Shown here piece by piece: positions 1 through 9,877 of a stretch of 30,595 bases of DNA. The position numbers and the translations under genes were made by a program. Source of the stretch: Gracilaria domingensis (lineage: Eukaryota; Rhodophyta; Florideophyceae; Gracilariales; Gracilariaceae). Numbering within the stretch: the stretch's first letter is position 1; each line of letters starts with the position of its first letter. The notes under the pieces are model-generated. The model did no database searches, was not told where the DNA came from, and was given only the letters and a program-made list of their open reading frames with translations. The DNA is taken from positions 1-30,595 of the forward strand of contig VCMS01000587.1 in assembly GCA_022539475.1 (NCBI GenBank), written 5' to 3'.

Positions 1-929
1 AGCACAAGCAGTTTTTCATCAACTTGAAAAGAACGTACAGATACCAGTGCTCGGGCCTAAGTTTAAGTTCTGGAAACATTTGTGTTGTTGTTCAGCTGCA
101 GCTTCGCGCAGAGAGTAAAGGCGATGTCAACTGGCAATGTGCCTGAGGGCACAATAAGATATATACACAGACAGATATGGGACGAAAAAGCCTACTCAAC
201 TAAGATTTCTTCGCGAGGACAGTACAGTTTAGGGGTGGTTTAGAGAAGTTGAGAGATTGATCGAATTTCTATGAGAAATATTGCAAGCGCAGGACCATAT
301 TGTTCTTCTCACTGGTCCATTGGGGAACTTGCGCGAAATGGAAAGGTTACTTGCAATCTGATGTAGGATCAAAATCTACGCATGTTGTTCTCGTAAGTTG
401 CGTCGCCAGCTTTAATATGTGCGACCTGTTGGAGACGATGGGGTGCAATGTAGGTCTGTGTTGGAAGCGGAAGAAGAAGTTTTCGATGAAAATGGAAGCG
501 GTTTTAAGCTTCAGTTGGTGCAGGTGAGTGTAGAGGTTGTTTGCTGGATTGTAAAGCAGTTATCTAGTATCTGTCAAAATTGGGTCGACGCGAGACGAAA
601 CAGTCGGGTTTCGAAGCGCTCGCCGACAGCCGTACTTCTTTGAGGCAATATGTAAGAATCTGTCTCTCGTTGAAGAAAGGGTTTTTTTCTTGCAGCAAAA
701 AGAGCGCTGAAGACGACGGAGCATGTAGTAAGGAGAACAACGAGGCGTCTGCATAACGTATGTGTTGTGTGTGGCATATGTAGATGAGAATTTGTCGCTC
801 GTAGGCGTGCGCAGAGGGCTTTGCATTGTCGTAGACCAGAACTGAGGGATGCCAGAGCAGAGAACAGTGGTTCGTGAGCAATCAAATCGCGACACTGCAA
901 CGCGCGAAGTTAGTTGATGAGAAGACTCC
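1..929. other. Left flank without a recognised gene
   Basis: No protein family is recognisable on either strand; the minus-strand open frames here are arginine/serine-rich and look like chance frames. One thing stands out: a consensus-like splice donor (CAG then GTGAGT, GT at 524-525) follows a short glutamate-rich plus-strand frame from 419, and a pyrimidine-rich acceptor (GTTTTTTTCTTGCAG) ends at 695. This would give a 172-nt intron, but the downstream frame stops after four codons, so a real gene is doubtful. If the copia element at the right end was split by later insertions, its missing 3' part could have been expected here, but I do not see RNase H motifs. Confidence 0.4.
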
Positions 930-1900
930 TGGTGGTATACAACCGATCGGTGCGAGGGTGGGGTTGAGCCGTGCGGTGGGCTCGATCCTTGCGGGGAATG
1001 AACGCGTGACGCATCGCTAATTGGATTCCGCAAGCACCGAGTGTTGTGCCTAGTCACGTGTGCAGTGGCGTTCTGAGGTGAGCCAATGGTAAATACGCCC
1101 TGCCTTGGTGTGGCGGCAAGGCACGATGATCACCGCTCGAGGGCGAGGCGAAGACTAGCAAAGGGATACTGATAGAGCGTTACCGAGTATGTTTGGTGGA
1201 CTTGTAAGTAAACCGCGAACTGGGGTGTCGTATTGGCTCTGCTGGTGGCTTGACGTTAGCAGGATTTGTGCGTGGGAGTGGGAGAGTGTTGGGCGTCGTC
1301 GGGACGTTTGTAATCCGGGTGTTCGTCCATCGCGGTCTCACGGACTAGTAACCTAGAAAGGCTAGGACGTGGCTCCGACGGAGTTGCATTTGCGCGTGCG
1401 CACCGGCACATATTTAACGATCTGACATTAGGGAGATAGTAAAGTGATTAATGTCTAAATTGATGAAAATTAGTAATAATTCGTGCCTTGTCGTCCCGAT
1501 TGCGCGAGTGTGAGAACGCTGCCCATCGTGGTACAGTAGACGACGACGGGCTCAGAGCTGGTGACGTACGTGTAGCTTGTTCGCGAGCGGCGGAACGTCG
1601 CCCAACGTCGGGCGGTATATAGTGACATGCATGGAACCAGCGCTCCTACAACAGGCAGACCGCGCGGCGTGTACAGATCGCCGGCGTTGTGCACACTCTG
1701 TCAGACCGAACGGTCAGGGCGGTGACGGTCGCCCGGCGGCGTAGGCGCGCGTCATAGTGACAGGCGACACGGGCGCTGTAAGGCGAGAAAGTTATCTTTT
1801 TAAAAGAGAAGGTTGTTGCTTTGTGTTGGGGATTAGCCAGTCGCGCGAGGAAGTTGCGTTGATTGCAGCGCGAGGCCGCTCGGGTGGTCGCGCTCTCGGT
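930..1900 (-). repeat. 3' LTR of element A (inner boundary estimated)
   Basis: Sequence from 930 (GGTGGTATACAACCGATCGG) to about 1130 matches 12133-12303, the stretch just outside the PBS of element A, so it is the U5 end of the other LTR. Going right, which is upstream in the element's orientation, a minus-strand TATATA lies at 1616-1621 with a short dyad just downstream of it, matching the arrangement in the element B LTR. By analogy with element B, U3 would extend roughly 270 bp beyond the TATA box. I could not find the U3 start or a PPT with confidence, so the right limit is an estimate. Confidence 0.6.
1600..1621 (-). promoter_or_regulatory. Putative TATA box and dyad of element A LTR
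   Basis: Minus-strand TATATA at 1616-1621, followed two bases downstream by an inverted repeat (GCCC and GGGC arms at 1610-1613 and 1600-1603, loop GACGTT). The distance from here to the U5 end at 930 is close to the distance from the TATA box to the U5 end in the element B LTR, which supports the role as the core promoter for genomic RNA. Confidence 0.5.
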
Positions 1901-3107
1901 GGAGATGCCGATCCGGCTATGGGGTGGCTACGCTGCTTTCGCCAGACGGAGATGCGGCGAGCGCTGAGCGGGAGACCGTTGGTGACGGGGATGAATGGGG
2001 GCGATGTGTAACTGATTGGTGACGTAGCCTCTGTCGGCTCGCTCATCGCTCCGACCTCGGTTTCCTGGTTGCACTCTACCGACCCAGGCGGTTACCGAAG
2101 TTGCGGTTGAGTGATCCGTCGTCGCGAGTGATGAGCGAAGCTTCCCGCGTTTTCCTCAGCTGGTGTGGACAGGGGGTGATCTTCGCTCGCCGGAGGGTGG
2201 TTGTCGAGATAGCCGACCCCAGCCTTGAGGTAACCTGGGGATTGCATGAGTGACGCTCTGGATGGTACTGTGCAGTCACGGGTGGAGTCTCGATGTCTGT
2301 GAGCGGCCCGGCGTCTGCCTGACGTTTGGACCTGGTGTTGGTGAGCACGCTCCTACCTGATGTAGACGGTTTTCGCTGACCTTGGTGGGTTGGTGTGATT
2401 TGTCGTGCTGCTTGCCGGATGCTGTGGTCTCACGGTCATATGGTAGGCTGTTTTTCCGCTGCAGTCGTGTGTTCTCCGCCTGCATGGGTGAACTCGGTTG
2501 ATAGCACTACGGCGTGTCGCTAGAATGACGCGGTTCGAGCGCGTGCAGAGTGGACGGGGATAGTCTGCGTGGTGCCCACGTGTACTGAAGGGGGCCGTTG
2601 GCGTTCGGCGATGGAGGTCAGGAGCGCGGTGCCTTAGGGCACGGCAGCGATTACTGAGGTGTGGTGGCCAGTACTCAGTGGATCGCGCGCGTGGCCTATC
2701 CCAAACCGGTACACTGATGCGCTGCCGGTTTCCCTTCCAGCGGGAGTCCGACGCTGCCGAAGCCGGACTCCTCGTGGTGCGCGGAGAGGCCAACTATCGA
2801 CCTATTATAGGGGCTGATCACCTCTGAGGTATCTCCTTCACGCAGACGATCTCTGGGTCCGCGTAGGTTCTTGGCGGGCGTCGAGCGAATGTCCGGAGGA
2901 CCACTGGAGGTAGCCGCTGGGGTGGCGGGCGGATGTTTTCAAACGCCGACCAGTCGGGTTAAGCAACCCGGGCTCGCCGCAGGATCCATATCGTCTTTGC
3001 GCGGCTATGATCTTATGTCGCGCTGCTGGTCCCAGAACATCAACCCCGTGGGTGGAGGTCAGAAGCTCACCCGCGCACGACTTAACAGGACACATGGCTA
3101 GCCGCAC
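1900..3107. other. Unassigned GC-rich stretch inside element A
   Basis: Open frames exist on both strands (for instance a minus-strand frame of 146 codons at 2353-2793), but they are arginine/proline-rich, overlap each other and show no family motif. By position it is either the rest of the LTR or the region upstream of the antisense gene that starts near 3108, and could hold that gene's promoter. I see no clear TATA box or repeat. Confidence 0.35.
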
Positions 3108-5330
3108 GCGCATATGGCGCCCGGTTGCGGACATCTCGCGAGAATGGTGCGCTCTCGGGACTGGGGCGGTTTCATTTCAGCTCATTCAGTTTCTGTCCCT
3201 TGCGGTTCGCCATATGGCGAGCTCTCGCAGTACAGCGCCATTGCCGCTGGGATTGGTCGCGTGTAGAGGCGGTGCCGATGGCCTCTCGCCACCGTGTGTC
3301 AGGGTGAGAAGCAGAAAACCGATTTGGTCGTCCTCAGTGCATGTCAGCACAGGCAGAGGCCAAGCGACGTTCCTCGCTACGCGTGACATCCTAGTGGCCA
3401 TGTCCAGTGGCACCTTCGCTGTTGCATTGTGTAGTCGGCGATGCGACGGGGAGGTCCACATAGTACTTCGCGCTTGGTCGATATCCTTCACGTCGTGGAC
3501 GATGACCCAAATGGTCACGAGCCCTCGAAGTAGCTGCTCGACTTGGTACGTGGCGTTCGAATGCCCTTTAGACACCAACTATTGAACAGACGGTGGCAAG
3601 TGGCGACCCATGCGATGGCCGAGAGCCGGGTTCGTCACCGTCATGGTCGTACGCGTACGATGCATCTCTTCCACAACGTTGAATACTGCTCGCCAGAGCG
3701 ACCCAGAACCGCCGTTCGTGGTATGTGAGCTGACCGTCTTGGTGGGATCACTATGAAGTTTGCCAGTGGTTGGAGGTGCCGACCCCTCCGGTTCTAGCGT
3801 TCTTTGGAAGTAGCATCGTCTCCGAAAGGAACAATGCGTACGCCGTTTGGTCGGTTTCGCGTAGCGAATGGGCCGTTATGGTGGCGATTCTCGCCCTTCA
3901 GGCATCCGTGGACGGTGTGACCTGGGACACCCGCTGTCCTGACAAGGCCGTCGGCATCAGCGGTACTCAACCAGTTGGTCGTGTCTTCCACATCCCGACT
4001 GATGTCATTGGAGACATTCGTGCGATGGGGCTTGCCGCCATTGTGGAAGGTACGAAGTATACTGCTCAGCAACTCGACAACTACCTCACGGCTGTGAGTA
4101 ACCACAATTGGGGCGACCATCAAGGTTGGGACGTCTATGACCCTGAGGTACAGAGCATAGTGCCCTTGCAGAACCAGCATGTTGCTGGCGAGGACCCTTT
4201 TGGTGACGACGATACCATGATGGTGGCCGCCGAGAATTGTGAGTCCCTGCATTGCCTCCGTCGGCTCCCGTGCAGGCCACTTCCCCTACCAGTGTGGCGG
4301 CTCCCACCCCTGGTGGTCCTCCCAAATGCTCACGCAGCGGCGCATCTTCCGCCCGCAGGACCCATGGGCCTCTCCGCGTTGGTTTTCAGTCGCTCCCGGT
4401 AAACGAGGTACCTTCAGGTGGTGACAGCGGTGCGATTCGGAGCGCTCTGGCGCGTCTCAACCACGCGTCGATGGTGCAATTCAACAGTCCTGGTCCAAAT
4501 GACATCCTCACCGCGGTGGATACCTTGACCACTTGCTCCCAGTGGTCGCTCACCATGAGCGGCGTACCAGCGAGTTGTGGCAGTTCCGCGACAGCTTCCA
4601 GCGCAAGCTCTACCGTGAGGTGACTGCCTATGTCGGTCAGCTGAGCAACCTCGTGGAAGCCATGCGCCGTTACATCGACCCCCTGTGGAAAGTTTCAACC
4701 CGTATGGCCCAGCGTCTCAGGCGCCTGCGACCCAGACGGTAGGCTTCGGTGGTCTCGGGAGGTATCAACCGCCAGGTGGAGCTCCTGGTGCAGATCCTTC
4801 GGCACCCTTTCATACACCGCTTGGTCCTCATAACGTTCCTCTCCCTCCTGCCAGGACTGGGATGGGAGCACCAAGTGGTTTCCAAACTGGTTTCTGCTCG
4901 GTCCGCTTCCGTCGTCGTCCAGTGCTCTTACGGCGCCTGCTGGTCCTGGGCCTTCGAGAATTTGGGCACCTCCTGGTCTGACCCTTGGTGCAGGGCCGTC
5001 CACCGGTGTTGATCCTCCTCCGACCTCTGGCGGTATCCCTCCGACTAGCTTGCCGCATTCCTTCCATCCACCCACTGGTCCTGCGAACACCATGCCTGTA
5101 GTTAGCCGCGGCACCTCAGTAGGGCCTTCTGCCTCTACTCTACTACCAAGTGGTGGTGCGCCAGCGAGCGCAGCCAGCGGCGGAGGCGGAAGCTCCACCG
5201 GTCCTATGTCGGTTTTCTCTGGTGGTGGAGGTTCCGCGTCGTCTTGCGGTACCTCTCGTGGCGTGGGCACGGTCGCGAGACCGGTCATGGTTTCGGACGT
5301 GGCCGTGGTTCTGCCAAGCCTCCTAAGTAA
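3108..5330 (+). pseudogene. Degraded antisense gene with C-terminal RG box
   Basis: Not recognised as any family. The best-supported part is an open frame at 3734-4399 with ordinary protein-like composition, for example GWDVYDPEVQSIVPLQNQ near 4117. Upstream, a protein-like stretch begins at an ATG at 3108 (RDWGGFISAHSV near 3150) but stops and frame changes interrupt it. Downstream, coding character moves to another frame at about 4240, again near 4550 (a helical stretch, DSFQRKLYREVTAYVGQLSN), near 4690 and near 4900 (glycine/proline/serine-rich, FHPPTGPANT), and ends in a basic-glycine tail, RGHGRETGHGFGRGRG, with TAA at 5328-5330. The layout of globular part, helix, low-complexity linker and RG box suggests a nucleic-acid-binding protein. 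It could be a captured host gene, a second gag-like gene or an accessory antisense gene. Opposite orientation to gag-pol argues against a pol extension. Confidence 0.5.
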
Positions 5331-5365
5331 TCTTGTGGTTAGCGCTTGTGGGTCCGTCTTTGACT

Positions 5366-5371
5366 AATAAA
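5366..5371 (+). terminator. Poly(A) signal AATAAA of the antisense gene
   Basis: AATAAA lies 35 bases after the TAA at 5328-5330 and is followed by a GT-rich stretch (GTGTCTTGCGTTGTGCGTT). This is the classic eukaryotic cleavage and polyadenylation arrangement and supports a separate plus-strand transcript ending here, tail to tail with the minus-strand pol gene. Confidence 0.55.
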
Positions 5372-5463
5372 GTGTCTTGCGTTGTGCGTTATGATCTGGT
5401 TCCATTTTCCTGTTAGGTTAGTTAGCATTTCATGTGCCAGTTGGCGTTCAACAGCTTAGAAAA

Positions 5464-5478
5464 CCCTCCTCCCTCCTT
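5464..5478 (-). other. Purine tract next to the pol stop, element A
   Basis: On the minus strand the pol stop TAA (5477-5479) runs into AAGGAGGGAGGAGGG, an uninterrupted purine run typical of plus-strand priming sites. If it is the terminal PPT, the 3' LTR would start near 5453 and the antisense gene would sit inside a giant LTR. If it is an internal (central) tract, the LTR starts much further left. The LTR length of element B favours the second reading. Confidence 0.5.
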
Positions 5479-5800
5479 AGCGACGCGTACCACTCGGAGG
5501 AGTACCAGTTGGTGGGGGCGTTCGCCCATGTTTGCGCCAGTATCGGATGATGAATTTGTTAGGGATATGACCAGGTGGTTCCATAGAGTCGTACTCTGGC
5601 GACCATCCGTACCATCCTACCCTGTACCTGATACCCTTTGTGATGTGTTCGTGACCTACAATGGTGTCAATAGCACACTCCTGGGTGTCTACTTGAGGAT
5701 GTGACTCTTCTGTTTGGTCGCGAGGTGCTTGGCTCCCCATAACTCGATCTCCCGTGCCTCTTGGGTCGTGGGGTCAGCCGTTACGGCCCTGATGGAACGT
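5477..5800 (-). pseudogene. Chromodomain C-terminus of element A pol
   Basis: The open frame from 5740 holds a chromodomain at about residues 18-70 (5689-5531): a beta stretch ECAIDTIVGHE, then YRVGWYGWSPEYDSMEP, then a C-terminal helix IPNKFIIRYWRKHG. Chromodomains of this family bind methylated histone tails and steer integration to heterochromatin. The first cage-type Trp is present, Gly-Tyr is Gly-Trp, and the usual Trp of the 'DTWEP' motif is Met. It is one frameshift (near 5800) and one TGA (about 5785) away from the integrase frame, so originally it was the tail of the same polyprotein. The protein ends in a Pro/Gly/Thr-rich tail at TAA 5477-5479. Confidence 0.85.
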
Positions 5801-7365
5801 TAACCGCTCGGTTGACTCGTCAGAGGAGGGGCTATAGGAGACGTTTCTCCCCTTTGACCTTCCTTCTGAGTTGGATCACTTATTGGTTGTGTATGCGGTG
5901 CCGTCGTTTGTGCGGCCTTGGCAATCCTATCGATGGAGACGGTGTTCTCCAAGCCATCCATTATGACCGTAGCGGTATGCTCATCGGAGCGAATCACCTT
6001 ATATGGTCCCGTCGACTTGCGTAGTAGTTTAGAGTTGATATCCTCCTAAATGCGGATGTCTTCCTCTATTTCCGCTGGCGTCGGTCGTTTACCTTTTGGT
6101 GGTACGTCGATGTAGACCATGTCTTCTGCTACCACTTTGGTTACTATGCTCACCGTTCGGTCATAATCTGCTTTATAACGATCGTGGACTGCTGTCATTT
6201 TGACTTTGGCGGCAGCCAGAGCAGCGCGTAGCTTCCGGAGTATGTTTCGCTTGACCTTCGCAGGTGTGAGTGTCCCTGCCGCTTCCGAGCGGTCGGGTCC
6301 GGGCTGGACGATAAAGCCGTGTGGTGTTCGTGAAAGTACCAGTTCAAACAGGGTGGTCTGGGTGACCCTGTGGACCTGGAGTTTGTACGCATATGTCAAT
6401 GGTTGGACATATTCCGACCATTTGGTTTGGTGCTCTTCGACGTAGTGCCGTAGGCGTGCCACTAGGGTCTTATTGAACCGTTCTACTTGGCCGTTTGTTT
6501 GCGGATGATAGCCCGTGGTGAAGTAGTGTTTGACCCCTACCATGGTGCAAACCGCCTCAGAGAACTTAGAAGCTAAGTTCGAACCATTATCGGTCAGTAG
6601 GTACATAAGAGCACCGTATGGGTAGACCCAGTTCTCCAAGAAGGCTGTCGCCAGTGTCTTTGCCGTTTGGTTCTTCAGGGGTATGGCCCTGGTGGGCTTC
6701 GTGAACCTATCGGTTATGACTATTACAAAGCGAAAACCCTCCGAGGTCTTTGGCAGGGGCCCCAGTATGTCGATCGCGACGAATTCCAGGGGCCCCGTCG
6801 CCGGGAATAGCTTCAGGTACTTCCTGTGCTTCCTCACACCACCTCGGGTCTTAATGCACGAGTTGCACTCAGCCACATAGGTATATACGTAGTTAGCCAT
6901 GTTCGACCAGTAGAATTGCCTCCGAAGGGTATAGTACAACCGCATGGCTCCAGGGTGTCCCGAAAGCCGTTGGTTGTGTGACAAATACAACCCTCTTTGT
7001 CTTAATGACTCAGGTACAACCTTCTGGAGAGCTCCGTCTAAAGGTGAGCGTCTGATGAGGTACCCATTGTGGTCGACGTCGAACTGAGAATCCTTCTTTC
7101 TTACTACGTGAGCGAGCGTTTTGCACGACCTATGGGCCGATTGTTCGCGTAGGAATTCCTCACGGGTGATTGGAGCGTGTTCTCCTTCTTCCACAGGGAG
7201 GAGAGTCTCCACCACCACTTGGTACGTACTGTCATCATGCCAGTGTCCCTTCAGAACTTCGTTGACCTCGTGGTTCGCTGATTCTATTGTAAAACATGGA
7301 ATGTCGTCTTCCACTGGGTCAGTGTCCAATCCTTCGGTACTCAACCGGTACATTACATCCGCCAC
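5800..7365 (-). pseudogene. Integrase of element A
   Basis: Counting from the codon after the TGA at 7366-7368: zinc-binding His130 and His137 with Cys167-x2-Cys170; catalytic Asp199 (FVAIDILGPL), Asp259 (LLTDNGSN) and Glu295 (NGQVERFN). Asp259 and Glu295 are separated by exactly 35 residues, the DD35E spacing. An in-frame TAG at 6046-6048 interrupts the protein just before the GPY/F module (STGPYKVIRSDEHTATVIMD), which continues in the same frame to a TGA at 5800. The enzyme joins cDNA to host DNA in the nucleus. It is part of the pol polyprotein; the start at 7365 is only the far side of a stop codon, not a real start. The catalytic residues are intact although the frame is dead. Confidence 0.93.
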
Positions 7366-8567
7366 TCAGTGCTTGACCCCGGGGCGGCCGTACTGCACAT
7401 CGTAGTCAAACTCCGAGAGTCTTAGGCGCCATCGGGCCAGACGACCCGATGCGTCCGCCAACCCTAGTATCTACCTCAAAGAGTCATGATCCATTCGAAG
7501 CGTGAAGCGCACACCATATAGGTAAGGAAGTAGCATGAGCATACTTTAAACAAGCGCTAGGCATTCCTTCTCCGTTACAGTATAGTTCTGCTCTGCTTGG
7601 TTCAGAGCTCTACTCCAGTACCCAATTGGTGCGAGCGTGCCGTCCTCCTGTTCCTGCATTACGCAGCAATCTATTTGGGCGTCCGACGCGTCTGTGTCCA
7701 GCGTATACAGGAGTCCCGTTTTCGGCAGTGCCGGTACCGGTGGGGAGAGAAGCGCTGCTTTCAATGTGTGGAAGGCCTCTACCTCGTCTTCTTCCAAGTG
7801 GCCGAAGTGTGTGGGTTGCCCCTTCTGCAACCTCCGGTTCAGGGGTGCAGTTATCTTTGTAAAACCCTTAATGAACCGCCGGTAGACGTTATATAGACCT
7901 ATAAAGGATCGCATGTCCAACGTAGGGAGCTTCGCTTCCTGTACCGCTCGGATATTCCGTTTGGCCACTTCGAGTTTCCCGGGGCTTTTCGTATGCCCTA
8001 GATACTCTACCTCTTGGCTGAAGAACATACATTTTCGTAGTTTGAGGGTCACGCCTGCCTCCTGTAGCAACCGAAATACCACTTGGACGAGTGAGAAGTG
8101 TTCCTCAATGGATCGCGAGTAGATGACTACATCATCTATATATACCAATGCGGTTGTCCACTTCACCTTAGACAGTATGATGTCTAATGCTCTTTGGAAA
8201 GTAGCTGGGGCGTTTCGCAAACCGAACGGCATACGTAAGAAGCGATACAGGCCTGCGTGGCATGTAAACGCAGTCTCATCACGATCACCCTCTGGTATTT
8301 CGATCTGCCAATAGCCGCAGTTCGCGTTCAGTGTGGTGAATATGTTCGCATCTCCTAGGGAGTCGATGCATTCATCCATCCTCGGGATGGGATATGAGTC
8401 CCTCACCGTTACGGCGTTGAGTTTTCTGTAGTCAATACAAAACATCAACGGGTCTCTCTTCGTTTTTGGACTAGCACTACAGGGCTAGACCATTCCGAGT
8501 TTGCCGGCTCTATAAACCCCTCGCGGAGCATCCGCTCCACCTCCTCCAGCTCTACCTCACGGGCCTA
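7366..8567 (-). pseudogene. Reverse transcriptase-RNase H of element A
   Basis: RT motifs in order: ERMLREGFIEP and SSPVVLV (about 8540-8475), FCIDYRKLNAVTV, DSYPIPRMDECIDSLGDA, FLRMPFGLRNAPATFQRA, LVYIDDVVIYSR, VEYLGH, then RNase H with LLYTLDTDASDAQ and TEKECLALV. Stops TAA 7546-7548, TAG 7471-7473 and TGA 7366-7368 sit in the RNase H part with the frame preserved (LRMDHDSLR, RLARWRLRLSEFD follow). At two of them the family normally has Trp. In motif A the catalytic Asp is Asn (TTLNANCGYWQ, codon 8326-8328), which would abolish polymerase activity. Frameshifts lie near 8565 and 8465. The YIDD box is intact. Confidence 0.93.
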
Positions 8568-9877
8568 TGTCCCGCGCGGTATGGCTGTTGGTGGATGGGA
8601 CGGGAGTCCGGTTTGAGGTCAATCCTATGCTGGGTGGCCTTAATGGCTCCCAGATGACCAGATCACATGGTACTGAATGGCTCAAAGAGTCCGAGGATCC
8701 GGGCTCTGAGCTCTTCCCCTTCAAGTCCTATATTCACTTCCGTTTTTTAATTCGTCACTGGGTCGAGCTCCAGTTTCGGGTCTTCTCGCTCAGCTAGTCG
8801 CTGCACCATATGGTCTGTTTGCGGCGAATTGGCACTGCCTCCCCCCTCTTTAGCGTCCACGGCCTCGTGAGACCATTGTGGTTTGATCGTAAAGATCGTA
8901 CGAGGAGCCGGTAGGGCCAGACCAATTACGGTGTGCTTTCGCAACTTAACCGGGCGGTTGGTGAAGTTACTGAGGTAGACCTGAAACGGTTTTGTCGGTA
9001 TGTTGTCGACTCTACCATTTGCCATTAAGGTCATATGTCGTTCAGCCAGCCGTGAGTGGTTCTGAATAGATAATAAACCAGGTTGTTGGCATGTCACCTT
9101 CACTACCAAGTGGTTCATAGTCGGTATCGTTACCGTTTTTGCCAGTCGCACCTTGTTGGAGAGTGTATTTTCCGGAACGGGTTGGTGGCAAATGCTTTTC
9201 TCCGTGGGAGAGGCACCCTTTTGGTTACCAACGATGGCAATACGGGGGCCATTGTGGAACAGCACCGTCTTAGAGTGTGGGAAAATCGCCCCGACGTGCT
9301 GGTCTATAAAGGTCGTCCCGAGGATACAGTCTGTTGCCAGTTGGTTAACGGCTATGAAGCGGACTCGGACCTTCATGGTGTCAATCTATACCATTATGGT
9401 AAGCGCGCCCATGACGGTTAATGGTGTGTTATTGGCGTCAACCAGCGGGTTAGTTAATGTACATGGCTGAAGCTTAGTAAGTTGTCTGTTAGTTAGTAGT
9501 TTGGCATTCTCCAGAATAGGTCCTGCTCCGGTGTCCAGGACAGTGACGCATGGTACCCAGTGGTTAGAAGTAAACCCGAGGGTGACGTTTACCTTATAGT
9601 TACTATGCTTTAGGAAGCATATGGGTTCGGTGCCATCCATGAGGCTCTCCTCCCCTGTAACCAATGGGTAATTGTCCATACTTGCACCACTTGTTCTGGA
9701 AGGCCTTCCACATTCGGACAGTTGGGGGAGGTCTCTATCCCAACTGTTCGGCGTTTTCCGCCTGCGGGGCAGGCTCCGTTTGGTCCTCCTCCGTAATGAT
9801 GTGTACCTGATGAGGTGTGGCTGCATTGGGGCGCGCATTTGCGTGTCCCGTGCCTGCGCTCCGCGCTGTAGGCCCAA
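8568..9877 (-). pseudogene. Aspartic protease and pol linker of element A
   Basis: The retropepsin active site VLDTGAGP has its Asp at 9533-9535. The frame then meets a TAG at 9386-9388, continues as MKVRVRFIAVNQLATDCILGTTF with the second hydrophobic-Gly motif (CILG) of the fold, and runs to a TAA at 8747-8749. Beyond it the same frame still reads as the linker into RT (EVNIGLEGEELRARILGLFE, then HRIDLKPDSRPIHQQPYRAG), broken by a TGA at 8663-8665. The protease cleaves Gag and Gag-Pol during particle maturation. Its frame is offset from gag, which overlaps it and ends at 9735, so expression would have needed frameshifting. Confidence 0.88.

Noticed and set aside
560..1057. Minus-strand frame of 165 codons at the left end as missing copia RNase H
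   Set aside because: No Asp/Glu motifs of RNase H, Ser/Arg/Thr-rich, and it runs into the LTR of element A.
2353..2793. Minus-strand frame of 146 codons
   Set aside because: Arginine/proline-rich, no motif, overlaps other frames in GC-rich sequence; length can be chance.
3186..4252. Minus-strand open frames 3186-3578 and 3794-4252
   Set aside because: They overlap the plus-strand frames, and the plus strand has the better protein-like composition, a terminal RG box and a poly(A) signal. I treat the minus frames as shadows.
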